This document shows positions 40,773-50,029 of a DNA stretch of 64,000 nucleotides, in pieces. The position numbers and the translations under genes are program-made. Source of the stretch: Anaerolineales bacterium (GTDB lineage: Bacteria; Chloroflexota; Anaerolineae; Anaerolineales; Villigracilaceae). The notes under the pieces are model-generated. The model was not told where the DNA came from and did not search any database. It saw only the letters and a program-made list of their open reading frames with translations. The number at the start of each line of letters is the position of its first letter. Position 1 is the first letter of the stretch. Location: NCBI GenBank assembly GCA_015075725.1, contig JABTTV010000001.1:3100001-3164000 (forward strand), written 5' to 3'.

Positions 40773-42842
40773 TCATTGATACGAACTGCAATCCAAATCT
40801 TCTTTCAGATCCATAATCGCCATGTCTTTCTGAGGTGAACCGGGCGCTGTTTCAGATAACCTGTCCAACGCGCCGCAAAGGCTGGGTTCCAGCCCGGCGG
40901 TGACACGGTTTGCGAATTTAGTCATTTCTTTCACTCGATCCCAATCCCCGGTATGACCGAAACCTTCGAGAAAAGGAATGTATTCGAAGCCGTTATCCGG
41001 ACGTTCGCCGTTTGCTTCGGCATCGTTCCACAAACGGACGATCTCATCCCAATTCTGATATTGACGGGCAAGGTCGGCTTTCTGGAAGTAATAGCACCAT
41101 GATTCGGTGTCGGCTTTTCCGTAAATTTCTTCGGGAGGATTGGGGGCATCTCCGGAACCTTGCCCGATCAGGGAAATATCCGAGTTGGCGGCAAGCCTTT
41201 TTACATCGTCGCTGACGAGGCGCAGATTTGCATCCTGTGGTTGTAGAATCCACATGCAGCGCTTAAGTTCGGGGTTGAAATCCACCAGGAGCATTTGGCT
41301 GCTGCTCCCATTGAATTGCATTGTTAACTTAGTGTATTCTAGTGGAGCGCCTTGCAACAAGTCGTCTATGTTCGGATTGGTGTAATAGAAGGGAAAATAC
41401 CAATAGGGCGGCGAGTTTCCAAAACCGGAAGCTTGGTAGGTCGTGTTGATCGAGAACGAAACCGCATACTCTCCCATCATTCCCATCACCTCCTGGTCGG
41501 TGAGGATGGCCGTACCGGGCTGGATGAAAGGCGCGCGCCAGATAATTTGCTGGGCGAACCGTTCCTGTTTTTCCCACGAATATTGGAATTCCTTTGTATT
41601 GTCCAGATGAAAATTGACCGACAATGCCAGCAAAAAAGCAAGAAAAATGTTCCGCTTGTTTTTTTCGGAGATGAACGTATCGGCGAGCAGGAAGGTTAGA
41701 AGCGCTGCGCCAAACATCGCCGGGATTCCGAAGCGGGAAGCGGAAAGCAGGTTCTTGCTTTCGACGATGGAACGTCCGATGAACCAGATGGGCAGCCCGC
41801 CGGTCATCAACGCGAATATGGAAAGAATCATCGAGTCTTTCCGCCATTCTGGGTTTTTCGTTTCATCCTGATTCGGAAAAAGATTGCGGAGATAATAGAA
41901 TACCAATGCAAAGGTCGACAGGCAGATGATGATTTTGAATTGGACGAACGGGGATGAGATGTTTAGCAGGTTTGCGTCGAAGGCTTTGCCCCAGCCAAGA
42001 GTCATTACGGAAATTGAATCTGATATGAAGGCATTAAGAAGAAAGACAAGCGCGTTCACCGGTTCCTTGAACAACTGGAGGAAGATGACCGGTTCGTTGC
42101 GGGTCACGCTTTCGGGATTTTGATACAGGACGATGCGCCAGTAAAAGAATGCTGCAAGGACGAGCAGATAGGGAAGCCAGTTCAGGAAAACGCGGAATAT
42201 TTTTTTGTTCGTTTTATTATCAGCTCGCGAAACCAGAATCCAAAGGATGACGATGCGGATCAGTTCCAACCCCGAAAAATATTCACTGGTAAAAAGATGC
42301 GCCGCTTCAAGGATAAGCCCGCCGCCTACATACAACCATTTTCGACGGGTGCCATCCTGAAACCCCATGATCATCAACAAGAGGGAGATGTTAAATACGA
42401 GAAACCCGAACCAATGATGGGTGGATCCCACGGCAAAGGGCTGGAGCATGAAGAACGGGAATACGGCGAAAAGAAACGACGTGGCGATTACTTCCCTTTT
42501 ATTTCCGGGCCACATCCTTCGCAGGAACAGCCAGAATGCTACGACGGTTCCGAAGCGCATGAGCAGGGAAAAGATATGCCAGGCGACCGGGTTGAATCCC
42601 AGTAAACGGAAGGCGAGCATGTACAACCAGGCGGCGTTCGGGCGGCTGTCGTAAACCAGCATTTCGCTCAGGCTGTCGATGCCTTTGAGGTTGGCGTAGA
42701 ACACATAGGGCCAGTCGTCCATGTAAAAGCCGAGGCGGGGGATCAGCAGCCCGAAACTGATCACGCAAAGAATGAAGAACGCCAGAGGCGCACTGACCTC
42801 GGTAAATTCGCGGTTCTTGATTTTATTCAGAAAGGTGTTCAT
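40773..42842 (-). CDS. GT-C-type membrane glycosyltransferase candidate
   Basis: 689 residues. Eleven or so hydrophobic segments in the first ~420 residues and a C-terminal soluble part (about 430-689). The early loop GFYMDDWPYV after the first helix gives a GT-C-like acidic pair, and GSTHHWFGF follows in a later loop. Polyprenyl-phosphate-sugar-dependent enzymes of this kind act on the outer membrane face. Substrate unknown. The start overlaps the upstream gene's stop by ATGA, so it is coupled to an AftB-like enzyme. Confidence 0.7.
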   Translation of the reverse strand: MNTFLNKIKNREFTEVSAPLAFFILCVISFGLLIPRLGFYMDDWPYVFYANLKGIDSLSEMLVYDSRPNAAWLYMLAFRLLGFNPVAWHIFSLLMRFGTVVAFWLFLRRMWPGNKREVIATSFLFAVFPFFMLQPFAVGSTHHWFGFLVFNISLLLMIMGFQDGTRRKWLYVGGGLILEAAHLFTSEYFSGLELIRIVILWILVSRADNKTNKKIFRVFLNWLPYLLVLAAFFYWRIVLYQNPESVTRNEPVIFLQLFKEPVNALVFLLNAFISDSISVMTLGWGKAFDANLLNISSPFVQFKIIICLSTFALVFYYLRNLFPNQDETKNPEWRKDSMILSIFALMTGGLPIWFIGRSIVESKNLLSASRFGIPAMFGAALLTFLLADTFISEKNKRNIFLAFLLALSVNFHLDNTKEFQYSWEKQERFAQQIIWRAPFIQPGTAILTDQEVMGMMGEYAVSFSINTTYQASGFGNSPPYWYFPFYYTNPNIDDLLQGAPLEYTKLTMQFNGSSSQMLLVDFNPELKRCMWILQPQDANLRLVSDDVKRLAANSDISLIGQGSGDAPNPPEEIYGKADTESWCYYFQKADLARQYQNWDEIVRLWNDAEANGERPDNGFEYIPFLEGFGHTGDWDRVKEMTKFANRVTAGLEPSLCGALDRLSETAPGSPQKDMAIMDLKEDLDCSSYQ

Positions 42843-44425
42843 GGTGCGGCAGGCGCTGCCGGGCGGTTATCATAGGATTCAAGAAGATAATCGTACTGAC
42901 CCGTGTTCATTTTCCAAATGGCTTCCCATCTTGCGGTTGAAAAGAGTGGTCCTTCTATGATCAACCATAAATGCATGTAATACTCTCCCAGGTCCTGGTA
43001 TTCGAACATATTCTGGCCGCTTCGAATGGTTTCGAGGTAACCGTTCGGGACATCGCGTACGAAATGACCTGGAATCCAGTGCTCGTTTGGAACCGGGCGC
43101 AGACGCGCGAGAAGCGGGTCGCTCAATGCAAGCGGATCGACGATGAACAATTGCGGTCCGGCGAAATAACCGGTATAGCCGATCGTCGGTTCGATGAGAT
43201 AATTCTTTTTTGATCCCCTGAACATCAAGCCGCGCGCCACCCACTCGTGATTTGGCTTTGGATAATTATTGCGCGCGAAGATCAAACCGGAGGTCTGGAA
43301 GTAGTAACTCCGGAGGTCGTAGATGCCATGCGGGTCGGTCCGCCCGGTGGAAAAGGTCGAGTCGTCCACGCTGGTAAGGGTAGGGGTGGGTGAGGCGAAA
43401 CCCATGGCGACGATCAGCATGAAAGCGACCAGGGATTCTGTCGGATCCAGGTCCGTCATTTGCCTTCCGAGAAGGATCACGCCGACCAGCAATGCGCCGG
43501 AGAAGAATCGCCCGCTCATGTAATCGCCGCCGATCCAGATCAGATAAAGAATGTATAGAACAACGCCGAATGCGACCATTTTGTCCTTCGAGGCGCCTTT
43601 GTAGAACGCCAGCCCTGTCCCGGCAAAAACCGTCAATAGCGTGATGGGATCCCAGGTGATCGAATTCAGCAGGTAGATAAAACCGGTTTCGATCAGTTCG
43701 CCCCTGCCCAACCCGGTATAAAGTTTGGCATAGGCGGTATTCGGGAAGGGAAAACCGTAATAAATGACTGCGAAAATTTCCCAAATGATGAAGGGTAAAA
43801 AGCCGAGCAGGATATTCCTGACCGTTCCGGCTTTCCTGTTTTGGATGAACACCCACAACAAAGCGGGCACGAAGAAAAGCACGGTATCCATTCGGTTGAG
43901 GGTCGCAAGTCCGGCGATCAGGCTGAGGAGGAAAACCGACCTGCCCTGCATAAAATTTTCATCCGCCCCCTGGAGGAACAGAAATAAAAAGAGTGCGAGC
44001 AATAAGTGAGTGAGTGGATTTTCCAGCCCTGAAGAAGAAAAGTCAATGAAAGCCTTCGAAAATATCAGGATCGTCAGGACGACAAGGCTTCCGAGGGTCT
44101 GTCTTTTGAACTGGGCGGCGGTGAAGTAAAACGTCGCCAGTGAAATGGCGAAACTCAGAAAGATCAGCGTGTAGAACGCTTCGCGGGTGAAAAAATAGAT
44201 TCCTGTAACAAGGATCAGCCAGAGCGGGTGCGTGAATGTCTGCACCCGCTCCGCCACGTTCCAGCGCAAACCGTATCCGTTGACGAAATTGTCCACCGTC
44301 CGCATGGTGATGTAGGCGTCTTCATTCACATAGGCGGAACGAAGCAATATGACAATATAAACTGCAAAGATCAGGATCAGCAGAGCGTTGATGTTTCGAA
44401 GGGAAATGGAATTCTCTTTGAGCAT
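42839..44425 (-). CDS. AftB-like GT-C membrane glycosyltransferase
   Basis: 528 residues from the ATG at 44425. About nine to ten hydrophobic segments. The first loop VNEDAYITMRTVDNFVNGYG, then GLRWNVAERVQTFTHPLW, closely resembles AftB (the mycobacterial terminal beta-1,2-arabinofuranosyltransferase), with the acidic pair in NEDAY as the GT-C catalytic site. A C-terminal extracellular domain (about 380-528) follows. By family it uses a polyprenyl-phospho sugar outside the membrane; arabinan synthesis is not shown here. Divergent from uvrB. Confidence 0.78.
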   Translation of the reverse strand: MLKENSISLRNINALLILIFAVYIVILLRSAYVNEDAYITMRTVDNFVNGYGLRWNVAERVQTFTHPLWLILVTGIYFFTREAFYTLIFLSFAISLATFYFTAAQFKRQTLGSLVVLTILIFSKAFIDFSSSGLENPLTHLLLALFLFLFLQGADENFMQGRSVFLLSLIAGLATLNRMDTVLFFVPALLWVFIQNRKAGTVRNILLGFLPFIIWEIFAVIYYGFPFPNTAYAKLYTGLGRGELIETGFIYLLNSITWDPITLLTVFAGTGLAFYKGASKDKMVAFGVVLYILYLIWIGGDYMSGRFFSGALLVGVILLGRQMTDLDPTESLVAFMLIVAMGFASPTPTLTSVDDSTFSTGRTDPHGIYDLRSYYFQTSGLIFARNNYPKPNHEWVARGLMFRGSKKNYLIEPTIGYTGYFAGPQLFIVDPLALSDPLLARLRPVPNEHWIPGHFVRDVPNGYLETIRSGQNMFEYQDLGEYYMHLWLIIEGPLFSTARWEAIWKMNTGQYDYLLESYDNRPAAPAAP

Positions 44426-44517
44426 GACGAATATTTTATCCCAACCGCGAATTTTCTGGCGTTTCCACAGCCTTTGGAGTAGAATACAGAACATCCGTTC
44501 CCTTTTTCAAATATCCT

Positions 44518-46557
44518 ATGGAATTCAAACTTCAAGCACCCTTTCAACCCATGGGCGACCAGCCCGAAGCCATCCGCGGTCTTGTGGACGGCGTGAAGCG
44601 TGGACTCAAGCACCAGGTCCTGCTTGGCGCGACCGGTACGGGCAAAACCTTCACCATTGCGTCCGTCATCCAGGAATTGCAGAAGCCCGCGCTCATCATG
44701 GCGCACAACAAGACCCTGGCGGCGCAGTTGTATGCAGAGTTCCGCGATTTCTTCCCGCAGAACGCCGTTTCGTATTTCGTTTCCTACTACGATTACTACC
44801 AACCGGAGGCGTACGTCCCGAGGCACGACCTGTACATCGAAAAAGAAACCGAGATCAACGAAGAGATCGAGCGCCTGCGCCTTGCCGCAACAACGGCGCT
44901 AATTTCGCGGCGGGACGTTATCATCGTCGCTTCGGTTTCTTGTATTTACGGTTTAGGCTCGCCGGAAGAATTCGGCAAGGGGACGGTGACTCTCAAGGTC
45001 GGCGAAATCTATCGAAGGAATGCGCTCCTGCGTCAATTGATCGAGAGTCAGTATCAACGCAACGACATGGAGCTTCGTCCCGGCACCTTCCGCGTGCGGG
45101 GAGACACATTGGAGATCGTCCCGGCATATGAGGATAAACGCGGTTACAAGATCACCTTCTTTGGAGATGAGGTCGAGCGCATCATGCAATTCAGCCCGTT
45201 GACGGGGGAAATCTTCGAGGAGCCACAGGAAATCTCGATCTATCCCGCCAAGCAGTACTTGACAGACTCGGACCGGATGAAGGAATCCATCCGGAACATC
45301 GAGAAGGAGCTCGAAGACCGGCTGGCTTTGTTCAAAAGCGAGGGGAAATTCCTGGAAGCGCAAAGATTGGAACAGCGCGCCCGGTACGATCTCGAAATGC
45401 TGAAAGAGGTGGGATATTGCTCCGGCATTGAAAACTATTCCCGTCATCTGGATGGACGCGCCCCCGGCTCGCATCCTTGGACGATGATCGATTTCCTGCC
45501 GAGCGATTATTTGCTGGTCATCGACGAGAGTCACATGACCGTTCCGCAAATCCGCGGCATGTACAACGGGGACCGCGCGCGCAAAGAGACGCTCGTCGAA
45601 TATGGCTTCCGTTTGCCGTCCGCGCTCGATAATCGTCCGCTCAAGTTCGATGAGTTCGAAGAAGTGATGGGCGCGACCATCTACACGTCCGCAACGCCGG
45701 GAGAATATGAAACAAAAAATGCCCAGCAGGTCGTCGAGCAGATCATCCGCCCAACAGGTTTGGTGGACCCGGAAGTCCTGGTGCGACCGGTCAAGGGGCA
45801 GGTGGATGATTTGGTCGGAGAGATCAAGGGACGGGTGGAAAGAGGCGAGCGTGTCCTCGTCACCACCCTGACCAAGCGCATGGCGGAGGATCTGACGAAG
45901 TACATGTCCGAGTTGGGCGTCAAGGTTCAATACCTGCACAGCGAGGTCGAGACTTTGGAACGGGTCGGCATCCTGCGCGATCTGCGCCTTGGCAACTTCG
46001 ATGTGCTGGTTGGCATCAATCTCTTGCGCGAAGGATTGGACCTTCCCGAAGTTTCACTTGTGGCGATCCTCGATGCGGATAAGGAAGGTTTCCTGCGTTC
46101 GGATACAGCGTTGATCCAGACCATCGGTCGCGCGGCTCGCAATGTGAACGGGCGCGTCATCATGTATGCCGACAAGATGACCGATTCGATGAAACGCGCC
46201 ATCGATGAAACAAACCGCCGTCGCGCCAAGCAAATTAAATACAATGAAGAAAAAGGCATTGTTCCGTTCAGCATCTCCAAGGCGATCCACGACCTGACCG
46301 AAGATGTCTCTTCGAGGGCGGTGGGTGAGGCGAAGGGTGAATACAAGGTGAAGGGCAGGGAATCCATGCCGCGCAACGAACTGCGCCAGATCGTCCACGA
46401 AATGGAAAAGCAAATGAAGGAAGCCGCGAAGAATCTCGAGTTCGAGCGTGCGGCGGCTTTGCGCGATGAGTTATATGAGTTGAAGAGCCTGTTGGCGGAG
46501 GATGAAAGCCTCAAACCCTGGGAAAGAATTAAACTACTTTCCGGCGAGGAGGAGTAA
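44518..46557 (+). CDS. uvrB: Excinuclease ABC subunit B
   Basis: 679 residues. Damage-verifying helicase-like subunit of nucleotide excision repair. Walker [10 protein letters not shown], beta-hairpin [30 protein letters not shown], helicase motif [11 protein letters not shown], and a C-terminal UVR domain (about 630-665, [20 protein letters not shown]) for UvrC contact. No clear Shine-Dalgarno site at the start. Confidence 0.98.
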   Translation: MEFKLQAPFQPMGDQPEAIRGLVDGVKRGLKHQVLLGATGTGKTFTIASVIQELQKPALIMAHNKTLAAQLYAEFRDFFPQNAVSYFVSYYDYYQPEAYVPRHDLYIEKETEINEEIERLRLAATTALISRRDVIIVASVSCIYGLGSPEEFGKGTVTLKVGEIYRRNALLRQLIESQYQRNDMELRPGTFRVRGDTLEIVPAYEDKRGYKITFFGDEVERIMQFSPLTGEIFEEPQEISIYPAKQYLTDSDRMKESIRNIEKELEDRLALFKSEGKFLEAQRLEQRARYDLEMLKEVGYCSGIENYSRHLDGRAPGSHPWTMIDFLPSDYLLVIDESHMTVPQIRGMYNGDRARKETLVEYGFRLPSALDNRPLKFDEFEEVMGATIYTSATPGEYETKNAQQVVEQIIRPTGLVDPEVLVRPVKGQVDDLVGEIKGRVERGERVLVTTLTKRMAEDLTKYMSELGVKVQYLHSEVETLERVGILRDLRLGNFDVLVGINLLREGLDLPEVSLVAILDADKEGFLRSDTALIQTIGRAARNVNGRVIMYADKMTDSMKRAIDETNRRRAKQIKYNEEKGIVPFSISKAIHDLTEDVSSRAVGEAKGEYKVKGRESMPRNELRQIVHEMEKQMKEAAKNLEFERAAALRDELYELKSLLAEDESLKPWERIKLLSGEEE

Positions 46558-46588
46558 ATAAAGGGACAATCCGTTCATGCGGGATAAA

Positions 46589-46616
46589 TTAACAATTCTT
46601 TAGAACCTTGTAAGAT
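46589..46616 (+). promoter_or_regulatory. Candidate promoter of the thioredoxin-like lipoprotein gene
   Basis: TTAACA (46589-46594) and TAAGAT (46611-46616) with a 16-nt spacer, about 40 nt before the ribosome site (GGAG 46652-46655) of the gene at 46664. Separates its expression from uvrB. Confidence 0.5.
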
Positions 46617-46663
46617 AGCAAAAATGTCTGGCATCATACTATCAACATGATGGAGACCATATT

Positions 46664-47251
46664 ATGAATCGTCGATTTCCCTACAAGCCGCGCCTTCCTG
46701 TTCGAGGAATGAATCGCCTCTCGCCCTTCGCCCTGAGCCTGTTCGCGATCCTTCTTGCAGTTTCCTGCGCCCCGGCAGTTTCAACCCAATCCGATTCGCC
46801 GACCGAGGCTGTGCCGCCCGCCGAAACTCCGGTTACGGATTCGCCCGCTCTTACAGAAGCCTCGCCGATATCCACCGAAGAACTGACGGAAGCGCCCGCG
46901 GTTTTGCCTGTCGCCACATCGCGCGGAGATGGGCTCGAAGCCACCGACCCGGCCACGGTCAGTCTCGCGTCAGGCCAGTTACAATTGGTCGAGTTCTTCC
47001 GCTTTACCTGAGGGACTTGCCGCAGCATGGCGTCCATGGTTCATGGACTTGAAGCGGAATATTACGGCAGGGTGAAATTCAGCTATCTCGATGCCGACGA
47101 CCCCGCCACTGAATCCTTTCAGCGCGCTCTGGGGTTCGTTTACCAACCGGAGTTCTATCTTCTCGACGCAAATGGAAACCTGCTGAAGAAACTGGTTGGC
47201 TTTGTATCCGAGGATGAATTTAGAAGTCTGTTCGATCAATATCTTCAGTGA
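46664..47251 (+). CDS. Thioredoxin-like lipoprotein, candidate selenoprotein (in-frame TGA at the redox motif)
   Basis: 195 codons in one frame, interrupted only by TGA at codon 116 (47009-47011). ATG at 46664 has GGAG 8 nt upstream. Residues 16-35 form a lipoprotein signal (LLAVSC), then a Thr/Pro/Glu spacer (about 36-95). From about 100 a thioredoxin fold follows: LQLVEFFRFT, TGA, Gly-Thr-Cys119-Arg-Ser-Met, VKFSYLDADDP, VYQPEFYLLDANGN (cis-Pro), LVGFVSEDEFRSLF. The TGA thus takes the place of the first Cys of CxxC, giving UGTC if read as selenocysteine. The frame after it is intact and fully thioredoxin-like. The usual Trp before this position is Thr. Alternative: a nonsense mutation leaving a dead gene. 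The other genes here use TGA as stop, so this is not a changed code. Confidence 0.6.
47012..47048 (+). promoter_or_regulatory. SECIS-like hairpin after the in-frame TGA
   Basis: GTCCATG (47032-47038), loop GTT, CATGGAC (47042-47048): perfect 7-bp stem. The apical loop begins 27 nt after the TGA and its first base is G, within the 16-37 nt spacing and guanosine rule known for bacterial SECIS elements. It lies in codons for conserved-looking residues, so it could also be incidental. Confidence 0.5.
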
Positions 47252-47269
47252 ATGGTAAATGGCCAAGAG

Positions 47270-47303
47270 CGAACGGTTCCAGTATAAGTGCGGGAACCGT
47301 TCG
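47270..47303 (+). terminator. Intrinsic terminator of the thioredoxin-like gene
   Basis: CGAACGGTTCC / GGAACCGTTCG stem (11 bp, 12-nt loop) followed by TTTGTTT, 19 nt after the stop. It shows the unit ends after the second half of the frame, as expected for one intact gene. Confidence 0.8.
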
Positions 47304-47345
47304 TTTGTTTAAAGGATTTTTGCCGTTTGCGTGAATCCCCGTTCG

Positions 47346-48419
47346 TTAGTTCGGAACGAAAAGATTACTGGCGATGTTGACGAAGATCTCATATATCACC
47401 AGAAAGAAGGGTGAAACCACAGTTACGAACAACCGGTAAAAGGTCGTCCCTTGAAACGGCCAGTCGGTCGCCCGTGATACCGTTTGGATGGATAGCTCGA
47501 GGCGGTTCAACGTTTCCGCCTCTTTTGTGTAGACCCCGGCACGGGTGTTTTTACCGAGCTTTCGATAGAGCCTTTGCGATTCCTCCTGAAAATCATAGTT
47601 AAGGCGGTCGAGCATGACGTTCTTGATGCGCGACATCCTTAAATGCGCCTCCCAAAGCGGTAGAAAGAAACTTACAGGCGCGACAATGAAATATAAGGCG
47701 ACATAGATCGCATACTCCGGCATGGGCGGATCGATCAAAAGCGGCTGTAAACCTAGATTCAACGCGATGATCGCGGCGGCTCCGACGAATTCCAACGCAA
47801 AATTCTTCACAGTTCGGAAGACCTCCAGGCGGTCCGCGTCGACCGTCAGGGGAAGGTCGGCGTGCTCGAACAGATTATTCAACTCGATGGACGTGGCGAT
47901 ATGGCGGCTGGCTGCAACACCAATGCAGTAATAAGCGAGGAAGCGGATTGTTTGGACGAGGAAAATTTCAAGACCGTTCGCGCTATACCAATACTCCTGA
48001 TAGTGTTGAATGCTGAACGAGATTCCGAACCACGCGCCCAGCAACCCGAACCCTGAGCCGATGAGCCACCAAATCGGCCGGGCGTGATTCGCCTTGATCT
48101 TGTCCAGGTGAAAGAAGTGATAATCGTCCTCTTCGCGCAGGTAGCGCGCGATGCTCTCATACGTGCGCAGGATGCTGGCAGGCTGGCGCACGTAAAAATA
48201 ACCCGCCACCGGGAAAACGAGGACGATGTTCAACAAATTGACACCGTCGATTTCGAGCGGAAAACCCCAAAAACGCGGCAGGATACCCGCATACACAATT
48301 CCCGCAACAATGAAGAACAGAGCCGTGCCGATTGGCGACACATTCCATTTTTGAATGAACAGCCTTGCCAGCGGGTCTGATCCGTGTATATCCATGATGG
48401 TCAATTGCTTTGAGGTCAT
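47346..48419 (-). CDS. Integral membrane protein of unknown function
   Basis: 357 residues from the ATG at 48419, which has GAGG just upstream; an in-frame GTG or ATG four codons earlier is less well placed. About six hydrophobic segments in two groups (about 30-75, 115-185, 215-260, 325-350) with soluble stretches between (YLREEDDYHFFHLDKIKANH; EAHLRMSRIKNVMLDRLN). Ends LFVPN. I recognise no family. Upstream of it is a terminator, so it is transcribed alone. Confidence 0.6.
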   Translation of the reverse strand: MTSKQLTIMDIHGSDPLARLFIQKWNVSPIGTALFFIVAGIVYAGILPRFWGFPLEIDGVNLLNIVLVFPVAGYFYVRQPASILRTYESIARYLREEDDYHFFHLDKIKANHARPIWWLIGSGFGLLGAWFGISFSIQHYQEYWYSANGLEIFLVQTIRFLAYYCIGVAASRHIATSIELNNLFEHADLPLTVDADRLEVFRTVKNFALEFVGAAAIIALNLGLQPLLIDPPMPEYAIYVALYFIVAPVSFFLPLWEAHLRMSRIKNVMLDRLNYDFQEESQRLYRKLGKNTRAGVYTKEAETLNRLELSIQTVSRATDWPFQGTTFYRLFVTVVSPFFLVIYEIFVNIASNLFVPN

Positions 48420-48442
48420 TGTTCCTCGCATATTTCAAGTAA

Positions 48443-48477
48443 CAAAACAGCGCGGTGATGGCCTCCGCGCTGTTTTG
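48443..48477 (-). terminator. Intrinsic terminator after the UMF1-family gene
   Basis: CAAAACAGCGCGG / CCGCGCTGTTTTG stem of 13 bp with a 9-nt loop, 15 nt after the stop at 48492; on the minus strand the 3' arm ends in TTTTG TTA. Confidence 0.75.
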
Positions 48478-48491
48478 GCTGGGGGATCCGT

Positions 48492-49874
48492 TTATTGGAC
48501 GGAGGGATTTGTGTTTTCGCCGTACTTCTTCGCGTCTGCGATGGCTTTCGAAACATTCACGAAGGGCAGGAGGATCAAACCGGCGATGAAGAAGAAGATC
48601 AAGGACAGGATGCCGACCCGCAGGTTGTTGAATATCTGGTTGGCAAGACCGAAGACCAAGGGTCCGATCCATGAAGTGCCGCGCTCGCTGACTTCATAGA
48701 AGGCGAAGAATTCCGCTTCTTTGCCTTTGGGAATCATCTGGGCGAACAAACTCCGGCTGATCGCCTGGGATCCGCCCATCACCAGGGCAATGAACACGCC
48801 CAGGATGAAGAATTCGGTCGTGACGCTTTCGCCTTTCAAGCCGCCGTAGGCATAAACAACCACACCCGCCCAAATCACCAGGCTGACAATGACGGATTGT
48901 TTTGCGCCGATCCAAGTCGCAAGCCTGCCCCAGAACAACGCACCGAAGAAGGCCATGAACTGGATCATCAAGATCACAGCGGTAAGTGTGGTTTGATCCT
49001 GCTCCAAACCGCCTTGAATGACGGGAGCCGCCGCAAAGGTTGCCGCCACTGCGATCACGGTCTGAATGCCGTCGTTATAAAGGAAATAAGCCAGAAGGAA
49101 TTTCAAGGTCTCAGGGAAGTGCTTTACTTCAGTGAAGGTCTTTCTCAACTGTTTGAACCCTATGCTGGCGTACGTCTCACCGACGGGCAATGTCCGCGCG
49201 GCGTGACGCGGGCGCAGTCTCATCCAGGTGAAGAAGGCAAATCCGAACCACCACAAACCAGCCGAGGCGAGGTTGATCCGTACGGCAAGATCGCCTGGTA
49301 CGCCAATGTCTTCGCTAAAGATAAAAAAGGCGAGGTTAAGTGCAAGCAGGATTCCGCCGCCAAGGTAACCCATCGCCCAACCGTAGGATGAGACGCGGTC
49401 TCTTTCCTCCTCGCTGGCGATGTCTGGAAGGTATGCGTTGTAGAAAACGATCGCAGCGCCGAAGGCGAGATTGGCGATGATGAACAATACGCCGCCAAGC
49501 CACCACAAACTGCCGGTGATGAGAAACATCAGGATGGTGGCGAGCGCTCCAATGGTTGCGAAAAGGCGCATCATCGTCTTGCGCAAATGCGAATAATCCG
49601 CGATGGCTCCGAGGATGGGCAGGAAAAGAACCTGCATTCCGACCGAAAATGAAATGCAATAGGGAAGGAATGAATCCGGCGCGACCGGGATGCCGAAAAA
49701 TGAAACGGTCGTCGTTCCTGCTGCTTCCGCTGCCGAGCGTGCCAGCCCTGCCACATACGGACCCAAAAACACTGTCCCCACCGTGGTGCTGAAGGCGGAG
49801 TTCGCCCAGTCGTACATCGCCCATCCAAAGATCTCTTTTTTATCGTTCACAACCACGTTCGCTGCTGTTGACAT
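48492..49874 (-). CDS. MFS transporter, UMF1 (Atg22-like) family
   Basis: 460 residues, about 12 hydrophobic segments. The N-terminal GWAMYDWANSAFSTTVGTVF segment is the signature of the UMF1 subfamily, which includes the yeast vacuolar amino-acid effluxer Atg22. Also AIADYSHLRKTMMRLF and GWAMGYLGGGI. Substrate not known in bacteria. Divergent from ffh over 155 bp. Confidence 0.88.
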   Translation of the reverse strand: MSTAANVVVNDKKEIFGWAMYDWANSAFSTTVGTVFLGPYVAGLARSAAEAAGTTTVSFFGIPVAPDSFLPYCISFSVGMQVLFLPILGAIADYSHLRKTMMRLFATIGALATILMFLITGSLWWLGGVLFIIANLAFGAAIVFYNAYLPDIASEEERDRVSSYGWAMGYLGGGILLALNLAFFIFSEDIGVPGDLAVRINLASAGLWWFGFAFFTWMRLRPRHAARTLPVGETYASIGFKQLRKTFTEVKHFPETLKFLLAYFLYNDGIQTVIAVAATFAAAPVIQGGLEQDQTTLTAVILMIQFMAFFGALFWGRLATWIGAKQSVIVSLVIWAGVVVYAYGGLKGESVTTEFFILGVFIALVMGGSQAISRSLFAQMIPKGKEAEFFAFYEVSERGTSWIGPLVFGLANQIFNNLRVGILSLIFFFIAGLILLPFVNVSKAIADAKKYGENTNPSVQ

Positions 49875-49985
49875 GGCTCCTCCGGAATTATGGTAAATAC
49901 AAGAATACGCGCCAGTATAAGGAGTTTCTCCCGCGATGTAAAGAAACGAAATGGTTGAATTGGATTGAAAAAACCTGCCTCGCGC

Positions 49986-50014
49986 TTGACCCTCGGCCTG
50001 CTACGCGCTAAAAT
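49986..50014 (+). promoter_or_regulatory. Sigma-70-like promoter of ffh
   Basis: TTGACC (49986-49991) and TAAAAT (50009-50014), 17-nt spacer. Transcription would begin near 50021, leaving a leader of only about 10 nt before the ATG at 50030 and no Shine-Dalgarno site, so the mRNA is near-leaderless. Confidence 0.7.
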
Positions 50015-50029
50015 GCCTTTTTCTGCCTC

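Noticed and set aside
44953..45939. 328-codon frame antisense to uvrB
   Set aside because: Shadow frame; the uvrB product is complete and conserved.
46664..47011. Short ORF ending at TGA as a complete small lipoprotein
   Set aside because: The same frame continues at once into a thioredoxin-fold second half with an intact stop and terminator, so one gene through the TGA, or one broken gene, explains it better.
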